A stretch of DNA of 64,000 nt from an uncultured bacterium (lineage in GTDB: Bacteria; Actinomycetota; Coriobacteriia; Coriobacteriales; Coriobacteriaceae). The notes under the pieces are model-generated. The model made no database searches, had not been told where the DNA came from, and was given only the letters and a program-made list of their open reading frames with translations. The position numbers were made by a program, and so were the translations under genes. The DNA is taken from NCBI GenBank assembly GCA_958349055.1, contig CATWBO010000002.1:42831-106830 (forward strand). Direction: 5' to 3'. Of the stretch, positions 15,877-24,640 are shown piece by piece; the first letter of the stretch is position 1; every line of letters starts with the position of its first letter.

Positions 15877-17399
15877 TGGCGTTCGAGACGTTTGCCGTTC
15901 ACGCGGCCTGCATCCGCGGCGTCGAGGCGATTCCCGTCACGGTCGAGGTCTCGCTTGCCGGCGGCGTTCCGGGTATTCAGATGCTCGGCATTCCGAGTAT
16001 GGAGGTGATGGAGTCACGCGGTCGTATTCGCTGTGCGATGCGCTCCGCCGGGTTCGAGATCCCGCGCTCGGGCATTACGGTCAATCTGGCGCCCGGCGAT
16101 ATTCGCAAGACCGGTAGCGGCTTTGATCTGCCCATCGCCATCGCGGTGCTGGCGGCGGATGGGCAGATTCCCCGCGACAACCTTGATCGTTGCCTTATCG
16201 CGGGCGAACTTGGTCTGGACGGTACGGTGTTGCCCGTCAAGGGTGAGGTGGCGTTCCAGCTGCTCGCGCGCGATATGGGGCTTTCCTTTATCGCGGGCAG
16301 GTCAGATCAGCATGTGCCGCTCGCGGGCGTGGACTGTGGCTTTATTGATCATCTCTCGCAACTTGCCCACGGTATGGGCGATGCCGCGCGGCACTACTTG
16401 GATTCTGAGGGCGTCGAGGCGACCTTTGAGCCCGAACTCGACTATGCGGACGTGCTGGGGCAGGAAGTCGCTAAACGCGGCATGGCGCTTGCGGCGGCAG
16501 GTGAGCTCGGTTTGCTTATGATCGGGTCCCCGGGATCGGGCAAGACGATGCTCGCCCGTCGTATGACCGGCATCCTGCCCGAGCTTTCCGTTGAGGACCA
16601 GCAGGAGGCGCTGTGCATCCATTCGGTCTTGGGCGAGAACATCGATGGATTATTGGCAGGTCATCGGCCCTTCCGCAGTCCCCACCACAGTATTTCGACC
16701 GCAGGCCTTATCGGCGGCGGGCGCCCGGTGCACCCGGGTGAGATCAGCCTTGCTCATGGCGGCGTGCTCTTTTTGGACGAGCTTGCCGAGTTTCCCACGG
16801 GTGTGCTGCAGACGCTGCGTCAGCCTATCGAACGCGGTTATGTGAGGATCGTACGCGTCGACGGGGCCTTTACCTTCCCGTCGCGCTTTCAGCTGCTGGC
16901 TGCGAGCAATCCCTGCCCCTGCGGCTTTTTGGGCGATCGTGAGGTGCCGTGTCGCTGCTCGGCGGCGATGGTCGAGCGTTATCGGTCTAAACTGCGCGGT
17001 CCTTTGGCCGACCGTATCGACATGATGATCGATGTGACCCGTCCCGACCCCCAAGTGATTATCGAGGGTGCGGAGGGTATGTCGTCTGCCGAGTTGCGTG
17101 ACTACGTTGTGCGCGGTCGCGCTTTTCGCGCTTGGCGCGAATCCCGTATGGACGATGCGGATGCCGAGGCCGAGGATGATGAGACGCGGTCCATTGACGG
17201 CGTCGTTTCGACCTTTGAGCTCGATGATGCGGCGGAGAAGTGTGTGCTCGGCCTGTCGAAGCGCACGCATCTCACGGGCCGCGGCATCGTGCGCCTGGTG
17301 CGTATCGCGCGCACGATCGCAGATGTCGCCGAGAGCGAGCAAGTGACGCAGGACCACGTGCTCGAGGCGGCGATGTACCAGGGAAGGAGGGACCAATGA
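15876..17399 (+). CDS. comM: ComM-like Mg-chelatase family ATPase (YifB)
   Basis: Hexameric AAA+ helicase that promotes branch migration during integration of transforming DNA. An N-terminal ChlI/Lon-like domain (ETFAVHAACIRGVEAIPVTV) is followed by Walker A GSPGSGKTML, Walker B VLFLDELAEF, the NPCPCGFLGD finger, and a C-terminal lid (LTGRGIVRLVRIARTIAD). 507 residues, typical. It starts at ATG 15876 inside the yraN stop and ends inside the dprA start (ATGA), so the three genes are tightly coupled. Confidence 0.95.
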   Translation: MAFETFAVHAACIRGVEAIPVTVEVSLAGGVPGIQMLGIPSMEVMESRGRIRCAMRSAGFEIPRSGITVNLAPGDIRKTGSGFDLPIAIAVLAADGQIPRDNLDRCLIAGELGLDGTVLPVKGEVAFQLLARDMGLSFIAGRSDQHVPLAGVDCGFIDHLSQLAHGMGDAARHYLDSEGVEATFEPELDYADVLGQEVAKRGMALAAAGELGLLMIGSPGSGKTMLARRMTGILPELSVEDQQEALCIHSVLGENIDGLLAGHRPFRSPHHSISTAGLIGGGRPVHPGEISLAHGGVLFLDELAEFPTGVLQTLRQPIERGYVRIVRVDGAFTFPSRFQLLAASNPCPCGFLGDREVPCRCSAAMVERYRSKLRGPLADRIDMMIDVTRPDPQVIIEGAEGMSSAELRDYVVRGRAFRAWRESRMDDADAEAEDDETRSIDGVVSTFELDDAAEKCVLGLSKRTHLTGRGIVRLVRIARTIADVAESEQVTQDHVLEAAMYQGRRDQ

Positions 17400-18331
17400 T
17401 GGCAGAGGGGATCTTCGAGTTCCATCCCGGGGACGCTCTGTATCCAGCAACTGTTCTGGAGCTTTCCGATGTGCCCCAGACGCTCTATGTGCGTGGTGAC
17501 CCTGATGTGTTATCGACGCCTGCGCTCTCCATCATCGGCGCGCGCAAGGCGTCGCCGTACGGTCTCGCTGTGGCAGAACTTGCTGCCAAGGTCGCGGTTG
17601 AGGCGGGCGTCACGGTGGTCTCGGGTGGCGCGGTCGGTTGCGACCAGGCGTCGGGTTGGGCCGCGGTCAATGCCGGCGGCAAACACGTTGTGGTGCTGGG
17701 GACGGGCGCCGACGTGGTCTATCCGCGCTCGAGCGCGGGGCTTATTACGCGCACGCTCGATACGGGTGGCGCGGTCGTGTCGATCTCCCCGTGGGGCATG
17801 GGCCCTCGCAAGTTTGCCTTTCCGCGGCGTAACCGGGTGATTGCCGCGCTTTCGCAGGCGCTTTTCGTGTCGGAGGCCGGCATGCCCTCGGGCACGTTCT
17901 CGACGGCGGAGGCCGCCATGGACCTGGGGCGAGAACTGCTTGCGGTACCGGGTTCCATTTTGTCACCCGAGTCGCGCGGGACCAACTACCTCATCGCCAA
18001 CGGGGCCTGCTGCATTATTGACGAGGAGTCTATTGAGATGGCCATCTCGCGAATCTACGGCACCCTGCGCTACTCGCGCCCCGATGCTCCCGGCATTGCC
18101 GACCTGGATCAAACGCAGCAGACCGTGATGCATGCGCTCATCGCCTCTCCGCTCAAAGTCGACGACATCGCGGCGCTCGTCTCGCTCGATGCCGTCGGCG
18201 TACTCAAACTCCTGGGTTCGCTTGAACTCGAGGGCCTTATCGAGCGCATGATGGATGGAAGGTATGCGCCCTCCAAGTTTGCCCTTCACGCCCAGACACC
18301 CTTCGGTCACAATGGAAAACGTGTCAATTAG
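17396..18331 (+). CDS. dprA: DNA-processing protein DprA
   Basis: Binds incoming single-stranded DNA and loads RecA in natural transformation. The Rossmann core is complete: IIGARKASPYG, VSGGAVGCDQASGWAAVNAG, VVLGTGADVVYPR and FPRRNRVIAAL, followed by a C-terminal winged helix (SPLKVDDIAALVSLDAVGVL). At 311 residues it lacks the N-terminal SAM-like domain of longer DprA proteins. AAGGAGG precedes the two tandem ATGs at 17396 and 17399. Confidence 0.95.
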   Translation: MMAEGIFEFHPGDALYPATVLELSDVPQTLYVRGDPDVLSTPALSIIGARKASPYGLAVAELAAKVAVEAGVTVVSGGAVGCDQASGWAAVNAGGKHVVVLGTGADVVYPRSSAGLITRTLDTGGAVVSISPWGMGPRKFAFPRRNRVIAALSQALFVSEAGMPSGTFSTAEAAMDLGRELLAVPGSILSPESRGTNYLIANGACCIIDEESIEMAISRIYGTLRYSRPDAPGIADLDQTQQTVMHALIASPLKVDDIAALVSLDAVGVLKLLGSLELEGLIERMMDGRYAPSKFALHAQTPFGHNGKRVN

Positions 18332-18345
18332 AAAGGTGTTTGCAG

Positions 18346-19683
18346 ATGCTGTTTGATCAGGTGACGGTTATCGGTGGCGGTCTGGCGGGTTCGGAATGTG
18401 CGATCCAGCTGGCAGACCGCGGGTTTGCCGTAAAGCTGTGCGAGATGCGCCCCCAGGTGAGCTCCCCGGCCCACCATACCGATCACCTGGCAGAGCTCGT
18501 CTGTTCCAATTCGTTTAAGTCGACCCGTCCGGATTCCGCGGCTGGTTTGCTGAAGGCCGAGCTTGAGCGCATGGGTTCAGTCCTGCTCGATTGCGCCCAT
18601 CGCGCGGCTGTTCCCGCCGGTGGCGCCTTGGCAGTCGACCGCGTCAAGTTTTCCGAGCTTGTCGAGGCCGAGGTTGCCGCCCGTCCTAATATCGAGATCG
18701 TTCGCGGCGAGGTCACGCAGATTCCCGAAGGCCATGTGGTCATTGCCGCCGGCCCTCTGTGCTCGCCGGCGCTGAGCGAAGAGGTCATGAAGCTCGTCGG
18801 TGGCGACGCCCTTGCGTTCTTCGATGCCGCGGCGCCGATCGTCGATGCCTCCACGCTCGATATGGACGTGCTGTTCTCGCAGTCGCGCTACGAGGAGCAG
18901 GGGAGCGGCGACTATCTCAACGCTCCGCTCAACAAGGAAGAGTACGAGGCCTTTATCGAGGCGCTTACCACGGCCGACCGCGTGGTGCTCAAGGACTTTG
19001 AGGGCGGCGATCTGTTCCAGGCCTGCCAGCCCGCCGAGGAGGTCGCGCGCACGGGCAAGGATGCCATCCGCTTTGGTGCCATGAAGCCCGTCGGCCTCAC
19101 CGACCCGCGTACCGGACGTCGCCCCTGGGCGGCGATTCAGCTGCGTGCCGAGAACAAGGAGAAGACCGCCTATAACCTGGTGGGCTTCCAGACCAACCTG
19201 ACCTTTGGCGAGCAGAAGCGCGTCTTCCATATGGTGCCGGGCCTGGAGAACGCTGAGTTCTTCCGCTACGGTGTCATGCACCGCAATACTTTTGTCGACG
19301 CCCCGCACGTGCTCGATGGCACCTTTGCCGTGCCCGGTACCGGTGTGCGCCTGGCCGGTCAGATCACCGGCACCGAGGGGTACATGGAAGCCGTGGCGAC
19401 AGGTCTGCTCGCGGCGCTCAACACCTATGCCGATGCTATCGGTGCCGCGGGCGTCGAGTTGCCGCGTGTGGGTGCCCTGGGTGCGCTCGTGGGCTATGCG
19501 ACCGATCCTGCCACCGTGGGCTATCAGCCCATGCATGTCAACTTTGGCCTGGTGCCGCCACTCGAGGATGGTAAGCGCCGCAGCAAGCGCGACCGCTACC
19601 AGGCCTATGCGGACCGTGCGCTCGAGGCCCTTGACGCCTATCTGTCTACTCGCCCCGATCTGTTTGGAGGCGACCGGTCATAG
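18346..19683 (+). CDS. trmFO: Methylenetetrahydrofolate--tRNA-(uracil-5-)-methyltransferase TrmFO
   Basis: Folate- and FAD-dependent enzyme that makes m5U54 (the T-loop ribothymidine) in tRNA. The FAD site VIGGGLAGSECAIQLADRG, CEMRP, LAELVCSNSFKS and TGTEGYMEAVATGLLAALN are family hallmarks; 445 residues. ATG 18346 has GAAAGG 9 nt upstream. Its last bases, including GGAGG at 19666-19670, also form the ribosome-binding region of the following recombinase. Confidence 0.96.
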   Translation: MLFDQVTVIGGGLAGSECAIQLADRGFAVKLCEMRPQVSSPAHHTDHLAELVCSNSFKSTRPDSAAGLLKAELERMGSVLLDCAHRAAVPAGGALAVDRVKFSELVEAEVAARPNIEIVRGEVTQIPEGHVVIAAGPLCSPALSEEVMKLVGGDALAFFDAAAPIVDASTLDMDVLFSQSRYEEQGSGDYLNAPLNKEEYEAFIEALTTADRVVLKDFEGGDLFQACQPAEEVARTGKDAIRFGAMKPVGLTDPRTGRRPWAAIQLRAENKEKTAYNLVGFQTNLTFGEQKRVFHMVPGLENAEFFRYGVMHRNTFVDAPHVLDGTFAVPGTGVRLAGQITGTEGYMEAVATGLLAALNTYADAIGAAGVELPRVGALGALVGYATDPATVGYQPMHVNFGLVPPLEDGKRRSKRDRYQAYADRALEALDAYLSTRPDLFGGDRS

Positions 19684-20600
19684 CCTTTGACCTGTACGAC
19701 ACCGTCGACTCGTTTATCGCCTATATCGCACGCGTCGAGGGACTTTCTCCCAACACGGTGACGGCCTATGGCTCGAGGCTGGAGCGCTTCGCTGCCTGGT
19801 GCGAGCGCGAGGATATCGATGCATTCGCTGCCGACGTGCGCACCATTCGTCGCTATCTTGCCGAGCTTTCGCGTGAGCAGGTGGCTCCCCGAACGCTTGC
19901 GGCGCACCTGTCGGCTATCCGATCGCTCTATCGTTGGATGGCTGCCGAGGGGATTGTCGAGGGCGATGCGGTCTCGGCGATCGCATCGCCCAAGCTGCCG
20001 CGTGACCTGCCGGGCGTCCTTACGACCCTGCAGGTCGAGGCGCTGCTCAAGACGCCTGATACATCGACGCCTGCGGGACTGCGCGATGCGGCGATGCTCG
20101 AGCTGCTCTATGCATCTGGCGCCCGTATCTCTGAGCTCGCAGCACTCAATGTGGAGTCCATCGCTTGGTCCGAACGCACGTTGCGCCTGTGGGGCAAGGG
20201 GGGCAAGGAACGTATCGTCCCCCTGTATCGTCGTGCGATCGAGGTGACGCGTCTCTATATTGAGGAGGGGAGGCCGGAGTTGCTTGCTCAGGCAAAGCGC
20301 CGTGACCTCGCTACCGGGCCGCATCCGCTGCTTATATCGGCGCGCGGCAATCGCATGAGCGCCGCCATCCTCCGGCGGCGGTTCCATACGCTGGCGACGC
20401 TCGCCGGCATTCCGGCCGACATCGCCCCGCATGCGATGCGCCATACCTTTGCGACCGACTTGCTCGAGGGCGGTGCGGACCTGCGCTCGGTTCAAGAGCT
20501 GCTGGGCCATGCGAGCCTGTCCACGACGCAGATCTACACGCATCTCACACCCGATCGGCTTAAGCGGGCTGTGGCTCAAGCCCATCCCCGCGGCGAATAG
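19680..20600 (+). CDS. xerC: Tyrosine recombinase XerC (apparent non-standard ATA start)
   Basis: Chromosome-dimer resolution recombinase acting at dif with XerD. The catalytic residues are visible: Arg in ASGARISELA, Lys in GKGGKERIV, His-x-x-Arg in HAMRHTFATDLL, His in LLGHASLSTTQIY and the nucleophile Tyr in the same segment. The frame is open back to 19680. The upstream codons encode FIAYIARVEGLSPNTVTAYG, the conserved first helix of the core-binding domain, and GGAGG (19666-19670) is spaced for ATA 19680, which overlaps the trmFO stop (ATAG). The first ordinary start, GTG 19758, would remove 26 residues of this helix. The dprA-xerC-rpsB neighbourhood supports XerC. Confidence 0.88.
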   Translation: MAFDLYDTVDSFIAYIARVEGLSPNTVTAYGSRLERFAAWCEREDIDAFAADVRTIRRYLAELSREQVAPRTLAAHLSAIRSLYRWMAAEGIVEGDAVSAIASPKLPRDLPGVLTTLQVEALLKTPDTSTPAGLRDAAMLELLYASGARISELAALNVESIAWSERTLRLWGKGGKERIVPLYRRAIEVTRLYIEEGRPELLAQAKRRDLATGPHPLLISARGNRMSAAILRRRFHTLATLAGIPADIAPHAMRHTFATDLLEGGADLRSVQELLGHASLSTTQIYTHLTPDRLKRAVAQAHPRGE

Positions 20601-20649
20601 TGGCTGGGACGTCCCGCACCGCGCTCAGGTGTGTGGTTTTGATTGCGGG

Positions 20650-20678
20650 TTGGCAGGAAGATGCATTCCTGCTATCAT
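20650..20678 (+). promoter_or_regulatory. Promoter of rpsB-tsf
   Basis: TTGGCA (20650-20655), a 17-bp spacer and TATCAT (20673-20678) with an extended TGC at 20670-20672. The start would be near 20685, leaving a structured leader of about 135 nt before rpsB that could carry S2 autoregulation. Confidence 0.75.
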
Positions 20679-20819
20679 TCATCGGGTTGCTTCACGGCAA
20701 CAGGTTTTTATCACGCACGCGCGGCTACTTCATGCCGTGGTGCCCGGGCTTTGGTAGCACATGTCCGGGTTGGTTTTGGAGGATGACCCCGCGCGGAGGC
20801 AAACCACAGGAGGTTTAAC

Positions 20820-21548
20820 ATGGCTACCAAGATTAATATCCGCACCCTGCTCGAGGCCGGCTGCCACTTCGGTCACCAGACCCGTCGCTGGAACCCCAAG
20901 ATGAAGCCGTTCATCTTCGGTGAGCGCAACGGCATCTACATCCTCGACCTCAAGCAGACCATCCTCGACGCCGACCAGGCCTACACCTTCGTCAGGAACG
21001 TCGCCAAGGGCGGCAACGTGCTGTTCGTCGGCACCAAGAAGCAGGCTCAGGAGGCCGTCAAGAACGCTGCTGAGCGCGCCAACATGCCTTACATCAACCA
21101 GCGTTGGCTCGGCGGCATGCTGACCAACTTCGTCACCATCCGCTCCCGCATCAACCGCATGGAGGAGCTCGAGGCCATGGTCGAGGACGGCCGCATGGCA
21201 GTGCTCCCCAAGAAGGAGCAGGCTGTGCTCGGCAAGGAGCTCACCAAGCTCCAGACCAACCTCGGTGGCGCCCGCGACATGAAGGGTCTGCCCCAGGCTC
21301 TCTTCGTCATCGACACCAAGCGCGAGGAGAACGCCATCAAGGAGGCTCAGCGCCTGAACATCCCCGTCGTCGCTCTGATCGACACCAACTCCGATCCCGA
21401 CGAGGTCGAGTACGGCATCCCCTGCAACGATGACGCTATCTCTGCTGTCACCCTTATGTGCGAGCTCATGGCTGACGCCTGCCTCGCTGGCTCCGGCAAG
21501 GAGCAGGTCTCCGAGGCCGAGATGGCCGCTGAGCCCAAGGCCGAGTAA
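20820..21548 (+). CDS. rpsB: 30S ribosomal protein S2
   Basis: [36 protein letters not shown] and [11 protein letters not shown] are typical of S2, which joins late in 30S assembly and contacts S1. 242 residues, with a short acidic tail. CAGGAGG precedes ATG 20820. Paired with tsf as in most bacteria. Confidence 0.98.
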   Translation: MATKINIRTLLEAGCHFGHQTRRWNPKMKPFIFGERNGIYILDLKQTILDADQAYTFVRNVAKGGNVLFVGTKKQAQEAVKNAAERANMPYINQRWLGGMLTNFVTIRSRINRMEELEAMVEDGRMAVLPKKEQAVLGKELTKLQTNLGGARDMKGLPQALFVIDTKREENAIKEAQRLNIPVVALIDTNSDPDEVEYGIPCNDDAISAVTLMCELMADACLAGSGKEQVSEAEMAAEPKAE

Positions 21549-21593
21549 ATCAGTCTTAGTTAATTCTTTTTCATCTCTTTGAAAGGAACCACA

Positions 21594-22463
21594 ATGGCCC
21601 AGATTACCGCCGCTATGGTCAAGCAGCTCCGCGAGATGACCGACTCCCCGATGATGGAGTGCAAGAAGGCTCTCGTCGAGGCTGACGGCGACATGGACGC
21701 CGCTGTCGACGTTCTGCGTAAGAACGGCCTTGCCAAGGCTGCCAAGAAGGCTGGCCGTGAGACCAACGAGGGCGCTGTCGCCGCGTTCGTCTCCGAGGAT
21801 GGCAAGACCGGCGCTCTGCTCGAGCTCTCCTGCGAGACCGACTTCGTTGGCTCCAACGCCAAGTTTACCGGCTTTGCTTCTAAGGTCGCTGAGGTTGTCG
21901 CTACCACCGAGCCTGCTGACGTCGACGCTTTGCTCGAGAAGCCGATGGGCGAGGAGACCGTTTCCTCCGAGCTCACCGAGATGATTCACATCATGGGCGA
22001 GAACATGAAGATTTCCCGCTTCGCCGCCCGCAAGGCCGAGAACGGCGCGCTCGCTTCTTACATCCACATGGGTGGTAAGATCGGCGTCCTCGTCGAGTTC
22101 GCCTTCGAGAAGGCCGAAACCGCTCAGGCTGAGTCCTTCAAGACCTTCGCTCACGACGTTGCCCTTCAGGTTGCCGCCGTCGCACCGATCTGCGCTACCC
22201 GCGATCAGGTTCCGGCCGAGACCGTCGAGCACGAGAAGCAGATCTACATGGCCCAGGCTGCCGAGTCCGGCAAGCCCGAGGCTATCCAGGAGAAGATGGC
22301 TGTTGGCCGTCTGGAGAAGTTCTACAAGCAGTCCGTGCTCACCGAGCAGGAGTTCATCAAGGACAGCTCCCTCACCATCAAGAAGTACGCTGAGCAGGTC
22401 TCCAAGGAGCTCGGCGACACCATTACCGTCGTTGCCTTTGACCGTCTGGTCCGTGGCGAGTAA
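21594..22463 (+). CDS. tsf: Elongation factor Ts
   Basis: Nucleotide exchange factor for EF-Tu. AAMVKQLREMTDSPMMECKK matches the N-terminal UBA-like domain with the TDSPMMECK variant of the usual TGAGMMDCK, and the LSCETDFV motif marks the core. 289 residues. ATG 21594 is chosen because AAAGGA lies just upstream; TTG 21579 lies before that site. Ends at the terminator 22488-22521. Confidence 0.97.
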   Translation: MAQITAAMVKQLREMTDSPMMECKKALVEADGDMDAAVDVLRKNGLAKAAKKAGRETNEGAVAAFVSEDGKTGALLELSCETDFVGSNAKFTGFASKVAEVVATTEPADVDALLEKPMGEETVSSELTEMIHIMGENMKISRFAARKAENGALASYIHMGGKIGVLVEFAFEKAETAQAESFKTFAHDVALQVAAVAPICATRDQVPAETVEHEKQIYMAQAAESGKPEAIQEKMAVGRLEKFYKQSVLTEQEFIKDSSLTIKKYAEQVSKELGDTITVVAFDRLVRGE

Positions 22464-22487
22464 ATAAGCTCTTGTAGCTGGTAATGA

Positions 22488-22521
22488 GCAGGCTGTGGGT
22501 TTTACTCACAGCCTGCTTTTT
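22488..22521 (+). terminator. Terminator after tsf
   Basis: A perfect 10-bp stem (GCAGGCTGTG with CACAGCCTGC) followed by TTTTT. Confidence 0.9.
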
Positions 22522-22542
22522 CATGGCTCCCCGTTAAGCCTT

Positions 22543-22551
22543 TGTTATCAT
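22543..22551 (+). promoter_or_regulatory. Putative extended -10 of the pyrH operon
   Basis: TGTTATCAT lies 30 nt before the pyrH TTG and just downstream of the tsf terminator. No clear -35 box. Confidence 0.45.
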
Positions 22552-22580
22552 ATTGAGAGTCTAATTAAAGGAGGATCGTT

Positions 22581-23303
22581 TTGTCCGACATCCGATACAA
22601 ACGCGTGCTTCTGAAGCTTTCCGGCGAAGCGCTGATGGGCGACGGCCACTACGGCATCGACCCCAAGGTTACCGACCATCTTGCCAAGCAGGTCAAGGAG
22701 CTGCTCGCCGTAGGCCATGAGGTCGGCGTTGTTGTCGGCGGCGGCAACATTTTCCGCGGCATGGCCGGCGCTGCCGGTGGCATGGAGCGTGCTCAGGCCG
22801 ACTACATGGGCATGCTTGCGACCGTCATGAACGCGCTTGCCCTGCAGGATGCCTTCGAGCATAACGACGTTCCCTGCCGTGTGATGAGCGCTATCCAGAT
22901 GAACGAGATCTGCGAGCCCTATATTCGACGTCGCGCCATCAACCACCTTTCCAAGGGCAACGTCGTTATTTTTGCCGCCGGTTCGGGCAATCCGTACTTT
23001 ACGACCGACACCGCCGCGGCTCTTCGTGCGTGCGAGATCGGCGCCGAGATTCTGATTAAAGCCACCAAGGTTGACGGCATCTACGACAAGGATCCCGTCA
23101 AGTGCGCCGATGCCGTCCGTTTTGACAAGATTACCTATCACGAGGTTCTCGTTCGCGGCCTGCAGGTTATGGATTCCACGGCTACGGCCCTGTGCCAGGA
23201 TAACCGTATGCCTATTTTGGTCCTCAACATCGATGGCGAGGACACCGTCAAACGCGCGCTCGCGGGTGAGCCCGTCGGCACGCTCGTCTATCAGGAGGAT
23301 TAA
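22581..23303 (+). CDS. pyrH: UMP kinase
   Basis: Phosphorylates UMP to UDP; amino-acid-kinase fold. [24 protein letters not shown] and [14 protein letters not shown] are diagnostic. 240 residues. It starts at TTG 22581 behind a strong AAAGGAGG. It opens the run pyrH-frr-uppS-cdsA-dxr-rseP-ispG-proS, in which gaps are mostly zero to a few bases. Confidence 0.97.
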   Translation: MSDIRYKRVLLKLSGEALMGDGHYGIDPKVTDHLAKQVKELLAVGHEVGVVVGGGNIFRGMAGAAGGMERAQADYMGMLATVMNALALQDAFEHNDVPCRVMSAIQMNEICEPYIRRRAINHLSKGNVVIFAAGSGNPYFTTDTAAALRACEIGAEILIKATKVDGIYDKDPVKCADAVRFDKITYHEVLVRGLQVMDSTATALCQDNRMPILVLNIDGEDTVKRALAGEPVGTLVYQED

Positions 23304-23305
23304 GC

Positions 23306-23842
23306 ATGGCAGAGAACATCACCGCCCATATGGACAAGTCGCTCGAGTCCCTCAAGCATAACTTCTCCAAGGTTCGTACCGGCCGCGCCAACGCCAACAT
23401 TCTGTCCGACATCACCGTTGATTATTACGGTGTCCCCACGCCGGTCACGCAGGTTGCCGCCGTCAAGACCCCCGAGGCTCACATGCTGCTCATCGAGCCG
23501 TGGGACAAGGCGCTCATCAACGCTATCGTCAAGGCCATCGGCGCTTCCGATCTGGGCATTACCCCCAACTCCGATGGCACCGTCGTTCGTCTGCCGTTCC
23601 CGGCCCCCACTGAGGAGCGCCGTCGCGAACTCGTCAAGGAGTGCCGCGAGTACGCCGAGCAGGCCAAGGTGTCTATCCGTAACATCCGTCGCGACTTCAA
23701 CAACAAGCTCGAGCGCGATGAGGAGCTCACCGAGGACGATGTCCGTCGCGAACAGGCCAAGGTCCAGAAGCACACCGATGAGTATGTCGCCAAGGTCGAG
23801 GAGCTTCTGAAGGAAAAAGAAGCCGAGGTCATGGAGATCTAA
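23306..23842 (+). CDS. frr: Ribosome recycling factor
   Basis: Splits post-termination ribosomes together with EF-G. SLESLKHNFSKVRTGRANAN, LPFPAPTEERRRELVKECRE and VSIRNIRRDFNNKL match the three-helix bundle and hinge. At 178 residues it is a few residues shorter than the usual 185 at the N-terminus. Starts 2 nt after pyrH. Confidence 0.97.
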   Translation: MAENITAHMDKSLESLKHNFSKVRTGRANANILSDITVDYYGVPTPVTQVAAVKTPEAHMLLIEPWDKALINAIVKAIGASDLGITPNSDGTVVRLPFPAPTEERRRELVKECREYAEQAKVSIRNIRRDFNNKLERDEELTEDDVRREQAKVQKHTDEYVAKVEELLKEKEAEVMEI

Positions 23843-23843
23843 G

Positions 23844-24638
23844 GTGCAATACGACGAGCATAAACTGGTCGAGTACTTTGCCGACGCCCCTGCGGGCGTC
23901 GGTTTTTCCGACCTTGACCTCAATAACATTCCGCACCATATCTCGTGCATCATGGACGGCAACGGTCGTTGGGCCACGTCGCGCGGTCTTGCACGCACCG
24001 AGGGTCATAAGGCAGGTATCGTCTCGCTGCGCGAGATCATTACCGCCTGCGTGCGCCTGGGCGTCGACGTGCTTTCTGCCTATGCGTTTTCTACCGAAAA
24101 CTGGAACCGTCCGCAGCATGAGGTCAACGTCTTGATGCATCTGTTTGCCAAGACGTTTATCGACGAGCTGCCGCTTCTGAAGCGCGAAAACGTGCGTGTT
24201 GTCTTTTTGGGTGACATTTCCGCGCTGCCCAAGAAGACCCGCGACGTTTTTGAACGCGGTCTAGCCGAGTGCGCCGATCACACCGGTATGACGCTGGCGC
24301 TTGCCGTCAACTACGGCGCGCGTGCCGAGATTACCCGCGCTGTCCGTCAGATCGTACTCGACGCTGCCGCCGGTAAGATCGATCCCGCTGCAATTGATGA
24401 CGATATGGTGGCTTCCCACCTCTATACCGCCGGTCTTCCCGATCCTGAGCTTGTGATTCGCACCTCTGGTGAGCTGCGCCTTTCGAACTATCTGCTGTGG
24501 CAGGTGGCTTATTCCGAGTTCTACGTCACCGATACCTATTGGCCCGACTTTGATCGTTGGGGCCTTGTCGACGCCATTTTGGCCTATCAGGGCCGTGACC
24601 GTAGGTTTGGTGGACTGAGCAAGTCCGAGGAGGCTTAA
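23844..24638 (+). CDS. uppS: Isoprenyl (undecaprenyl) diphosphate synthase
   Basis: Cis-prenyltransferase that makes the C55 carrier for cell-wall synthesis. The pyrophosphate-binding HISCIMDGNGRWATSRGL, FSTENWNRP, and the C-terminal RTSGELRLSNYLLWQVAYSE are conserved. 264 residues from GTG 23844, one base after the frr stop. Some actinobacterial homologues make shorter chains, so the exact product length is not certain. Confidence 0.95.
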   Translation: MQYDEHKLVEYFADAPAGVGFSDLDLNNIPHHISCIMDGNGRWATSRGLARTEGHKAGIVSLREIITACVRLGVDVLSAYAFSTENWNRPQHEVNVLMHLFAKTFIDELPLLKRENVRVVFLGDISALPKKTRDVFERGLAECADHTGMTLALAVNYGARAEITRAVRQIVLDAAAGKIDPAAIDDDMVASHLYTAGLPDPELVIRTSGELRLSNYLLWQVAYSEFYVTDTYWPDFDRWGLVDAILAYQGRDRRFGGLSKSEEA

Positions 24639-24640
24639 TC

